DNA from: Meandrina meandrites
Taxonomy: Eukaryota; Cnidaria; Anthozoa; Scleractinia; Meandrinidae
Length of the DNA: 64,000 bases
NCBI GenBank assembly: GCA_963693305.1
Contig: OY855912.1
Span: forward strand, 2,058,001-2,122,000
Direction of reading: 5' to 3'
Under the pieces are notes generated by a model. That model did no database searches, was not told where the DNA came from, and saw only the letters and a list, made by a program, of their open reading frames with translations. The first letter of the stretch is position 1; each line of letters opens with the position of its first letter. Below, one piece after another: positions 43,001 through 55,900 of this stretch. The translations under genes and the position numbers were made by a program.

Positions 43001-46000
43001 CGATATAACTGCATATCACTTACGATATTTAATGATCGGGTACAATATAGCAGCACACAGTACGGTGCTATGGCTTGAGCAGTACGATAAAGCGACATAT
43101 CGGGTACGATATAACAACACACCGGGTAGTTTCGGGTATCAACGCGTGATACAATATAATGCAGCACGCAGTACCACTACAATTACATTTTTGTCCGGTA
43201 TCCCCCTCCATACTTATCACTTAAAACGTCACTGCTAAATGAAGCTGCATAGAGCATAGATGTAACTCCAGATTTTCAGAACTATGTACAGTGATCCATA
43301 AAATTTCTCTAATTAAGGCAAATGCCCTTGGGTCTAACTCAAGTTATCTGCCTTAGAGGGTGTCACTGACAAACAAATGAAATTCAGCCAGGACCAGCCA
43401 ACCAACAATGTCCACCTTACAGTGGTGTGCATGCACTTAGAGAGAGTTGACTGCAAAGACAAGACATGCATGTCAACTTGTAAAAAGAACTAATAAAAAT
43501 TATTTTTACAGGTTGCCACGCATGACTGTCTTAATGCTTTGTGTAATTGTAACTGTGTAAGGTACTACAGTGTAGGTACGTTAAGTCTGCATTCAAGCCT
43601 ACTGGCCCATCAGACTGGAGCTTGTCCCGGTTCCAGTAGCATGGAGTGACTGCACTGTGAGAGCTTTTCTACTCCCCCCTTGATGGGATGATAGTCCATT
43701 TACCCCCAGCAGTAATTATGTTGCCGGTACCCATTTATTTTTAGTTAGTTTTTTTCTTTTTTCTGGTACTCATTTATACACCTGGGTGTAGAGGGACACC
43801 ATGAGAGTAAAGTATCTTGCCCAGGAATACAATGCAGTGACCCTGGTCAGGGCTCGAACCCAGACCACTCGATCTGGAGTCTAGGACACTAACCATTAGG
43901 TCACCACACCTCCTACTTGTAAAATATTGTGTACTGCCTTTTAGTTAATTACATATTAAATTATTGAATTTTGTTTTCAGACATGTCAGGACTGCAGGAA
44001 TTCCAAAAGTCAGTGTCTACAATCCAGCGGGATGCTGTGTGGTGGTTACATATTGTTGTACCTAAAATGTTTAGTCCTAGTGGAAAAGATTTCTTGTCAT
44101 GGTAAGAATATCCTGTGATTCGACATGAACAGGAACTTCATGTAAAACATGTCTTTGACAACTTTATTAATTTATTTACATGTACATGCATTAAATGAGA
44201 TTTGCTATGCACAGATAACATGACAACCAACAATCATGTTCATCGTCATTGTTGTCATTAGTGCCATTGCCACATATACACACATGCATGTAAATTGATA
44301 AAAAGTCACTTATATCCAGGATTTAATACGTACTTCATGTTTGACTGGGTTTTTTGACATTTCCATATTACTTCATATTAAAGAATTAGGTGTGTTTTGG
44401 TGAACTTTTATTAATGAGGACACTTCGTGATGCCTGTCATAAAGAACATGCATCTCATTAGCATTCAATCCTGGACATATCTGTTTTTTTCAGCATGAAC
44501 AAAGTTCTTTTCCTGGACCCTGCAGACAACTATGTTGGTAAAGACAACTGGCCCCCAGAGAATGACAGAAGGTGAAAAGTGCTTTTATTAAAAAGTTCTT
44601 AAATTAATAACAGATTGAAGGAGAGGTTGAGAAATATGCTGTGTAAAAACAATCTCTAATTCCTGACGAGATCATGAAGAAAAAAATAATAATTAACGTT
44701 ACACTTGATGGGTTTTTTAAGTCTTCTCCTTTGTTTTCTACTGCTAGATACCTGTGAAAGGAAATTTGACATCATGTGCATGTATAACATGACTAGACAA
44801 GACATTAAATTTTGTATAGAGAGATTATTTTAACTCCAGCCCTTACTGTCAAAATTAATTGCTTCTTTATTAGCTTGTTGCTGAATATTGTCAGTGAAGT
44901 TCCTGTACAAGAAGATACATTAATGAGGACAATAATAATTGGCCTCTCAAACGAGCTGCCATTAACTGCACCTGAAACCCTTGACATAGCAGATTCCTTG
45001 GTCAGGAGAGTGGCTGCGATCAAAGTACCATCTCCATGGATACAAGGTTCACAGTCAGGTGAAACATTTGTTACACTGTTAGTCTGAGCAATCAGGCATC
45101 TGGCTTTCTGAGCTACAAAATCAGTGGCATGCAGCAAAAATCTTCTCTTATATCCAGTTGAAAGCTTTAATTTGATGGCAATGAGTTAATATTTATCCCT
45201 CTGTTCCACAGGAGATTCATCTCTTTCTGTGAATCGCTTGGAGCTCCTGGATGCTGTTCTCAATCTGTGTGCTTACCATCATCCCAAGGATATTATCTTG
45301 CCTACAGGGTATGGCGTAACTAATTAAAACCAAGAACAGGCTCAGATGTACATGTAAACTGCCTTATTATTCAACCAATTATGCCCCTACATGACCCTAC
45401 CATGGTCAGAAAGTCATTGTTAACCACCATCCATACGTAACAGATATCCTGCGATATACGCAGCTGCAAAATTTGTCTGAAGTACATGTATTGTAAAGCA
45501 CTCCATAATCAAATTATTTTCAGCTGTAAAATATTTTTCGTTGACCACTTGTTGAATAATAACACAATTATATATGTTACTCAATCTTGTGGAATATTAT
45601 CTGATTTTAGCCAACTCAGTCTGCACCCTCATTGGCTAAGTGATATTCCATGCGATTTTGCAGGATAATTGTTAAAAAATTTTCATAATATAGATCATGA
45701 TGATATTAATTAAAATAAATATTCTGAAGTAGTGAAACTAGATCAGTACAGCCTTCAGGAAAGTATTAGCATGTTTGCCATGGTTTTGCCTCAGCCAAGA
45801 GAACAATATCCCCTCACTTTTGACTACAGTATACCAATGCGTATTTAACAAGCCAGGCATTTTTTTGTTATTTTACAGATATGCTGCTCCAAAACTGGCA
45901 ATTGCTAACCTTTACTGGAAAGGATGGATTTTACTTGCCATAGTTGCATCTCTAAATCCATCTTCAATTGGTAAGATGACATGCTCTGTTTTTAATTTCT

Positions 46001-46842
46001 CACAAAACAAGCTTTGCAGTTTTGCTGAGGGTCAACATGGGGTGTCATTGAATCTTGTGTGTATTTTATGTGCATAAACAAACAATCATGATGATTTTCA
46101 TTTCAACATTTAATAACTAAATTTTGATAAACTACAGTTAATACACAACATTTGAGCACCCAGCAGCTTATATTGAAGAAATTATTAAAACTACTTTTCA
46201 CAATGTTATGTGCTGGTCCATTTGATACTTACAGGCATATCAAAGCAGGCATAAAACAAGACAATCCTCTTGTGTTGTTTTAAAACATGTACTATAATTA
46301 TCGGTTCTATCAATAAGATTTTAATTAAGTGGCTGCCCTTGTACAGCACCCATCAGAGAGCAATATAAGAAGTTGTAAATGCCTCACCTTTATAGGGAGC
46401 TGCATGAATTTTAGCCAGTGATTTACCACAAAATACCCACTGCAGCTCTGTCATGTTTTGGGTCTTATTGAAAACACTGAATTATGTACTATATTATATT
46501 ACATACAACATACATATTATTTAAGACAACAAGTTATGTAATAACTTGTCCCTAAGTTGGTTAATTAGTACGTGACTCCAAATTGGCTAAACATGCTTTA
46601 CTGATAATTGCCGACGTTCAACATTATTAGTGCCAGGACACATTAATTTAAGTGTTGCCTCGATAGCTAAATTTTAGGACATGTATTTACTATATTTGGA
46701 GTTTAAAGGGTTGCTGTAAGGCTACATTATAGTTTTGGTAATCAGAATATAATTGATACAACTTGACTTGATATCATTTCAGTGTGAGTACAAATAGTAT
46801 GACTGTAATGAATCCAAATTCTTTTTCTTGCATAATAATAAT

Positions 46843-46922
<80 letters not shown>

Positions 46923-49900
46923 GACTTTGTTTAACGAGGGTAGCACATAACAGTCACGCGACTGACAAACCTGTGGCCCTCGAATTCCCGATCGAATTGG
47001 AATTTGGAAGTGTTGGTTTTTGTGGAGGGAGGAAAACCGGAGAACCCGGAGAAAAACCCTTGGAGCAGGGACGAGAACCAACAACAAACTCAACCCACAT
47101 ATGACGCCGGGTCCGGGAATCGAACCCGGGCCACATTGGTGGGAAGCGAGCGCTCTCACCACTGCGCTATCCCTGCTCCCTGCATGTTCCTCAACCTTGG
47201 TTTTTGTTTCTTTTGTAGGGCAATCTGGATGGGACAATTTTCCAATGTTGAAGTGTCTCATGGAAATGCTCATGACAAAGTAAGAGAGCTATAATAATTG
47301 TCAGCTTCCCCAAAATAATAATCAACTGCTCAATCAGTATAGTATAAACCATTCTACACAGAGTGGTAAAGAGAAGGGCATAAAACACGCTAGACCATCA
47401 GTCAAAATCAGAAGGAACTACCTTGTTGTGGTTCTGATGATCAGGCAGAAATGGCAAGTGAAATCCAATAATAAAATATGGTGAATTGTGGTGGAGGGAA
47501 TAAACTAATTTCTGTTTGCTTGTGCTTTATAGCAACTTCACATTTCCACCACCAACTGCTGCAGTAACAAGTGAGGAAAAAGATGAGATACTTGCTCAAG
47601 AGTTACAGGTAATGAATTACAACTTTATCATCAGATCAAATTTAGTTTGAAGCAGGTGACTTCTTTATGAAACAGAAACATTGCGTTCTTTACTTTAAAA
47701 AAACAAATTACTGTTGCAAGGAATGAAAATAAATTGTGGCTTTTGTAGGACTTCACTAATATCAAATTTTCAAGAGCAAAACACTAAAGAAATTTATTTT
47801 ATTAATTTAAAGTCATAATGCAACTTGAACTTCCCCTACTTAGCTATGAATAGGCCATTTCCGAGTTACCCTTCGCCTCTATTTCAAAACGAGTCTACGT
47901 GTGAAACCATTCATATGAAAATGTGTTCCACCTTTACGTCCATTTTTATGCAAATCAAAGTCATTTTCATTTCAATGGTTTCGCACGTAGACTCGTTTAG
48001 AAACTGAGGCAAAAGACAACTCGGAAATGGCCCATTGAATATTGGCAGACTCGGCATTGCATGATAATGAGAGCTTCATTTTTCTGGTAAAGCAATAATT
48101 GTGTTTATACTCATTGACATTATTTTATAGCTGGCACAAGCTGAGAAGGAGGAAATCCTATTATTTGAGTCGCACCTGGCGGCAGCCACAACTAAAGTGG
48201 CCATTACAGAAAGTAACAGTTTGTTACTGAGTCAGCTGATAAGTATGGATCCTGTGTAAGTTGACTCTGATCATTTGTTCTAGAACACAACATCAGTGAT
48301 TAGATGATCAGTAAGTTTTTCCCCTTTGAGATCTTCTCCGAAATTATTTCCCTGCTCATTTTTACTCATACATAGATGTATGTACAACAAGGTAACTTAA
48401 TTCATGTTTTATAAATGACTAAAAAACAAGCGGCCCTAAACTTCTAAATTGAATTTGAATTTAGAAGAGTTTGTTTTTGTTGAGGAAGAAATCTGAAGAA
48501 AAAGCGGACGAGAAATATGCTCTTAGCGAGAGGAGAACCAAAATCAAATATAGCTCCGACGTGATTCCCATCCACAATCAAACCCAAATCACACTGGTGG
48601 CACTCTCATTGGTGGGAGGCAGCTGCACTTTAATTCCCTGCCCTGGCCTCTGAGGCATGCTTCCCAAAATGTAAACTGGCATTTATGATGCATGCAGTTA
48701 AATTGGTAGTGTGTTTTTTTTGTTTAGTGGCCCTGCACGACGTCCACCTCAGAGTATTATTGATCAGTTGAAAGCAACAAACAAGAGTCTTAAACTGGGT
48801 CAGATGCTGTGCCGAAGTCGCTCACCTGACTTCCTTTTGGAAATTATCCAGAGACAAGTAAGAAACAAAGTGATCTGTGCTTTCTCTTGGGTTTACAAAA
48901 GATCAATAAAATATGTAGAGGTAAATACAGTATCGAGTAAATGTTAATGATGACGCTGTTTTTATACATGTAGCATGCGCACTCATTCCATGGCTAAACA
49001 TCTGCTTTTGCATCACTGCTGCCAATCACAAAATAAAATTAATTTGAAATTGAAGCAAAGATCTTAAAGTTGTGGCATATAAACCATTTCAATTTAAGAT
49101 ATATGAGTGACAAGTTAAGAGTCATGTTTGCTGCTCATAAAACAAAACGGTTTTCTTCTTACATTTTTCTTACGTTTTTCTTTCTTGCATTTTACGTTTT
49201 TCTTCATACATTCCCAACTCGGAAAGCTGAGTGCCTATTGATACTGTAGTAGTCACTACTTCTGCACTCGCTCTTCAAATACCCAAGGCGTGTGTTGGTA
49301 ACTGTTAATATTGGTTTGCTGTCTTTTAAGGGTGCCTCCCAGAGTATGCCATGGCTGGCAGAACTCGTCCACTCTTCTGAAGGATCACTGGATGTGTTGC
49401 CAGTACAATGCCTGTGTGAATTTTTGCTGCTGGAGAAGACTGGAGATAATGGCAAAGAAGAGGATGAAGGTGTTAGCAAGGATCTGCAGGATAAGAGAGT
49501 TGTGAGTACAGAATCTGTGTAATATTATGTGACTGGTCATATTTTGTACCATGACTATTTTGTGCACCTTGATGCACTGTCTTGGCAGCTTTCCTGTGAT
49601 GTTCGCCTTTGTAATACTGTCATGAAGTGAGCTTTTGGGCTTTGCCATTTAACCGTCGTAGCCTGTGAACGTAGATGGATCGTTTTCCCAGATGGTTTTA
49701 TTTTATACTTTTTTGTGAAGAATTTTTTAGTGCATTGAAGCCAATATCCCTCAGTTATTAAGGCTAGTTTTCACTAGCGACCGAGTTAAAATCGGAGTCG
49801 CCAGCGTTTACAGCCTAGTGAAAATGAAATATCGGAGTTGGAAGAATCAGAACGTTTCCATTTATTCTGATTCCGCTTATGGTTCCGTTGCTTATGATCC

Positions 49901-52900
49901 AGTGAAAACAAAATTGTCGGAGTCTGAAGCAGAAGTGGAAGAACAAACCAATCACAGTGCTAGTTCTCAGGCCCTCCGAGTGCTTCGTTTGTGGCTTACT
50001 ACAGTTTTTACGAGGCAAGAGCGCGCGCTACGATTCGGTTGCCTGACGTCAATATCGCTCGCGCTCGCAAAACTTTCGCGAGCAACACTAAAGGAAACGA
50101 AAACAAGTTTGAGCCCGTTATTCGAAAGTTAATCGTTTCAGAAAGTTTCAGAAGGTTTTAGACATGTCATAGGACGAAGACAATGCTACAGATAGGTTGA
50201 TAAACAACCGACAGAGGAGTTCTAATTCGCGTTTTTCATCGCTCATAACGTGTGGCGTCATACGAGCGCGCGCTCAAATAAAAGGGCATGCGCAATTCGA
50301 TTCTTGTCGGAGGTCGTAAAAACCTAACTTCGGCTCAAAATTTCTCAAAAACCTACCGTACGACCCATAATGAAATTTTCACAATTAATTTTTTGGGGTG
50401 AATCGCGTCAACTGCCAAAATCTAAAAAAAATCTGTAAGACAGATTTTGAGCTATTTTTAAATAGGCAAAAAACCACATTTTCCTATTTTACAAAACATC
50501 TGTCTTACAGGTTTTTAATTTCGTTTGCATGGATGTTTTATCTGATCCAATTTCTAATTTCTGAATTTTTGAGGTAGGGTCGTACGGGCAGATTTTGAGA
50601 AAAACGCCATTGAAACTACTAGTGCCCAGTCTCCTCTTAAGCACTCGGATATTCATTTTGGCTGTTTATTAGCATCTATATTGCTCAAATGTCGCATATA
50701 TTGGTTGTAGGATGCAACAAACAATAATAAGTGAAAGCTAAAACCTTTCTGGACATTTTATTAAAGAGTTAAAAGCTGGGCTCATTTACCCCCTCAAAAC
50801 TGTAGTAAGCCACCTTAAGTCATTAGCGGAATCGGGAACTCTGCTTCCAACTCCGTCGGTTTGATTTTTCACAAGATCGTAACACTCTACATTTCTGTTC
50901 TGCCTACGACTCCGACTCCGACTCCGACTCCGCTGCTGAGAAAAACAGCGTTTAGTTTGATACCAGTCTGTCTGATAATGTTCTGATACTTTTACTAACG
51001 TAACAAAATAGACATTTTGCTCTTAAACGACTGAAATTTTTGTACAGGATATACAGCGCCATGTGCTGGGACGGCTCAGATCACTGTTGTTTGGTAATGA
51101 AGCTGATGCGGAGTCCACAGGAGAAGTGTTGGAGTACTTCATGAGAAGATTGTCCTCTGTACAAACTGCAGAGAGAAATTCAGCTGTTAAGGTATAGGAT
51201 AATAAGGCTTATTATTTTCGATAGAGCGGTTTTCACTCGAGTGTCGAAAGAAATTGGTCTTTGCTATGGTTTTGCATTACTCGCTTAGTGACTGGTTAAA
51301 AAATCTGCCGCCACTTTCCATCCAATCAGAAGTGAAACAAAATCCAATCGTGACTCGCTCGCGCACATTTTCCCGCGTTTCGTGTCGGCTACCTGTATTT
51401 GCTTTGAGTTTTTGATTCGATATAAGCAGGAAAAATAAAGTTTTGATCATATCCTATGCAATATTCGCAAGCGAAAAGAAAGAGAAAACACCAATCACAT
51501 CGTGTTTTTGTTTTGTTAATATAAACGTTGTCCCGACTACAGCTCACTGTAGGTATTTAAAGTTTGCATACGAGCCAAGTGCCCAGCAGGCCGGAGCTTA
51601 TCCCGGTTTCTGTGACATGAAGCGACCATGAGTATTTCTACTCCCCCCTGGATGGGACCCTAGTCCATTGCAGGGTTACCCCCAGCAGTAAATTCGCCAC
51701 TACCCAATGTCCAAGAACACAACGCAGTGCCCCGGCCAGGGCTCGAACCCAGACCGCCTGATCCGGAATCCAGCGCACTAACCATAAGGCCACCGCGCCT
51801 CCCACTAACTTTGTTTTATTTTCATGGTGATGTAATTTTTAATTTTCTCTTAAATATGTAAAGCGTTATTGATCAGAATATGGAAATATGCGCCATATAA
51901 ATTAGCAAATTATTATTAAATATTATTATTAACTCACTGTGCCAACTTATTACTCATGACATGTTTTAATCCAACCTTCGGCTGTAAAACTGTGTATATC
52001 TGAATGAGGTTTTTTTTTAATAAATGAAACCAACTTTTCGAAAAGGAAGCAACTGAATAAGGTTTTGATCGTAATTTCGGTTTCCTAGCGAAACTGAACA
52101 AGCTTTCCTGACAAACAATAATAGGACGGCGAAATCCGTGACCGGAATTTTAATTACTGCTAACAGGTGTTTTAGTGCGCGTTCGTTTGGGATCAATCCG
52201 GAATAACAATAATTGGAATAATGAGAGTTAGCGTTCGTTTGGCTGCTCTTCCTATTCCGGAATACTGGGATTTCCATTCCGGCTATTCTGCTCCCTGGAG
52301 CAGAATAGCCGGAATATATTCCAGAATATATTCTTATTCCAGAATATTCCCAAACGAACGCGCCCTTAGTATGATATTATTCCTGCAGGTGATTCCTGTG
52401 TTTTCTTAAGTAAACATATTCCAGACTGTAATTAAGTCATTACTCATTTTTTTTTTCAGTCCAATTTTGTGTCTTCTAGAACTCTTCTTCATGGCAGTTA
52501 ATTCAGCTTCAGATGGACAGCTCGAGTTCAATTAAGCTAAGACAACCGCTCATTTTGTCATAGACATACGACGCGCAGATAATTATCAATTATCTTGCGA
52601 AATTGCGCGGAATATCGCCTGACACTTGGCCAACGAGGCGGTAGACCGAGTTGGCTAAGTATCAGGTGATATTCCGCAAGAATGCGCAGGATAATTTTTT
52701 TATTATTCAACAAATTGTCAACGAAACTGATTTTGCAGCGAGAAAAACTGTGGTTGTACAGTGCTTTGCAAGGCTCAGTCGAATCTTGGCAACCTACGAT
52801 TATCGCAGGATATCTGTGCGGATGACGGATAGCAATGACTTTCTGACCATATATGGGCATCGCGCGAATTTGTTGAATAATAACATGTTATATGCAGCAA

Positions 52901-55900
52901 AATACACAACCCACAATAATGCTATTTTTTTAGACGATTAATTTGATAATTAATTAGTTTTTTTGTACAAATTGGAATAACTTTGTGGAACTTTTGACCA
53001 CATGCGTTCATTAGCATGCGTGATCAAAAAAGGAGTCCGTTTTGTTAAAAACGTTATTTCTAACTAGTTGTTCTTTCTATTTATAAATTCTTTCAGTTCT
53101 GCAAAGTAATACTCGGTTTTAAATGAAATTTATATTTTCTGAGGAATGCAAACTTCCCATTCCAACTCCAAAAATCGTCGGTTTATATTTATGCAAGTTC
53201 CAGTTTATATTTAGCACCTTTTTCCAACTTTCACTTTTATATTAGATGCTCGATTTTTCTACTTGAACGTCAAACGTAAACCAGTCAACTATATATTTTT
53301 ATTCGTTTACAAAAATTGCATTATTAACATGAGTATTTGTATGCAGAAAGATTCGGTAAGACAATACCTCTCTGGAACCTGTATTTATATTTGCCTATTG
53401 TAAACACTTCCTCTATTGTTATTCAGGGCTAGGGGCATCGTTATGACCTGTTATCTATTATTTTAAGAACCAATGAAGTAACTCATTCCAAGAGGTAGTG
53501 GGTGAAAGATTGTCTGTTTTTGCACCTGCATTTATCCCAGACAGGATATAGCAATAAATCATAAACAAATGTCACATATTTTAAGAATAAACACGCCCGT
53601 GCGAAGCTCAACTTTCATTACAATTTTGCTGCAATATCGCTAGCTGTTTCTTGTAAAGTTCCTGCTATACAATGAATGAAGCCGACCCGCTCTATTCATC
53701 GTACATCGTTAATTGTGTGTTCAACGCTTTCTTATCCTACATCACCATCATGTTGAACATTTTAACAATCCACGCTATAAGGAAAACTTCCTCGCTGCCA
53801 AAGCCTTTAAAAACATTGCTCCTGAGTCTTGCTGTTTCTGATCTTGGTGTTGGTTTACTGGTTCAACCTTTTTACGTCGCATTTATGGTCAATCCAACTT
53901 ATTCCACGAACATCATGCTTAACACAATCGCTCCTTTCTTTGTTAACGCTTCGTTTTTGAGTGTTGTGGCCATAAGTGTAGACAGATTCCTGGCGATTCA
54001 TCTTCACCTCAGATATCAGGAACTTGTGACTCGCAAGCGTGTTGTTGCTGTGGTGTTCTCAATATGGCTTTTAAGTGCATTTCTTTCTTCAAGTTTGATT
54101 TGGATTCCAGTTGATATCTACAGGTTTGTCGACATCATCTTTCCAGGTCTTTGTTTCATTTGCACAGGAATTGTTTATTGCATAATTTATTTTACTGTAC
54201 GTCGTCACACAAATCAAATTCAAGCCCTGCAAGTACAAGTAGCTCAGAATGGTGAAATGGCAAATGTTGCGCAGCTAAGAAAATCTGCCGTCAGTACGTT
54301 CTACGTATACCTCGTGTTTTTAGTTTGCTATTTGCCAAATTTTTGCGTTTTAGTTGCCCTTGCGATCTCTGGACCAAGCACCATTCTAGATGGCCTGGCG
54401 CTTTACTTAGGTACTCTGGTGCTGGTTAATTCCTGTCTGAATCCTGTTATTTACTGTTGGAGGATGAGACACATTAGACACGCTGTCATGGGCATACTGC
54501 GAAATATACATGATAAATATTCAATGGTCAAACCTGAACAGAGTTGCAATAATCAAACGAACTTCTACTCTTATGATATAACCAGTTTATCTTAGTTAAA
54601 ACACTAAATATCTAGTTATTTAAAGTTTTTGATGCAGCATTACTAGTACGTATACAGATAGACTTTCTCTTGAATTTGTAGAAAGATAATAATATTAATG
54701 TAACTTTTACGGACTAGAGTATCATAGAGTAGACTAGAGCACCTTGGATAAACCTGACAGGCAGGTATTATATCTGGACTCAGGCGGTGGGTTGCTGACG
54801 CCTCCCTGTGTAGGATTTTAAAATCAAATCGTGTTGCCATTTCTTTCCGACAAACCCCACTCGTTCGTCTTCTCTCTCAGGCTTTCGCATGCACTCACCT
54901 TGTTCAGTAGATTTTTCTTCCATCCTCGTTCGTGTTGAAAGCGCTCACGAAACGAAACGCGAAAAAACCCTCCGTATCCTCCTAGTTCTTTTAGCAGTAT
55001 ATTTCTTCTAATGTTACTTCTATCTGTTAGTTTTAAGAATCTCGTGATAAACCAAGACCATCTTAACTTGGCTTTTCTCATTACCCGTCTGCTAGACACA
55101 GTAGACAATGCATTGAAATTATCAGGAGAAATGAGATGCTGATCACTTGCTGTGAAATATTCGCACGCGACAATAGAATGGAAACACAAATCGTAATCAT
55201 TTCAACACACTCCTGACTAAATCGATATTCGAAGATATGCGGAATATCAAAAAATTGTCAAAATTGTTTATCAAAACAATTTTGACACTTTTTGGTATTT
55301 ATATCTTCGAATATTGATTCTATCATTTCCAAACAAGTGTCACGCATCACCAGCGACTTTTTAGTCTACCCATGTACTCCTGACTAACTCATTTTACCAC
55401 ATTTAATACTCGTATTTTAGACCAACCTTTGAGCATAATCCGTAGAACTCTACTCAAAGCATCTGTTTTTAAAATGTACAGTCGAAGACAGCTGTCCAGG
55501 CTGTCACAAAAACATGACACAGAGAAACAAATAACCAAAACAACACTGATCTAAATGAAAAATGAACTGCTGTAGCCGAGAGAAACTAGCCTACCCTGCA
55601 ACAGTAGTTTAACTTGAAAATTATAACTAAGTTAAGGATAATGTATAAACAAATATTGCGTGCTAAATTGAAATAACTGTTCTCTTGTTCTATCAAGACT
55701 AAAATAACCGTGTGTGCAGAATGTGCGACTATCCGAGCTTCATTAGAATGCACATTGATCGAAACGCTTCCTGCAACGTTGTATATATGCAAAATGAGTA
55801 TTTTCATCTTTATTTTAAATACACCTTATTGCAATAACGTTGTCATATTAAAAAGTATCAAAGATCTCTTCGAGATTCGACTATTTCGCATGCAGTATGC

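Noticed and set aside
43880..43916. tRNA-like head at 43.9 kb and its twin at 51.8 kb
   Set aside because: Two copies with the same long body identify a SINE family, not tRNA genes.
47080..47179. tRNA-like sequence with perfect A and B boxes
   Set aside because: It is the head of a SINE: followed by a SINE body and an (AAT)n tail, without a proper 3' acceptor stem.
49818..50132. 104-codon ORF with acidic start
   Set aside because: Lies in a repeat-like zone of INTS1 intron 22, with no splice or family support.
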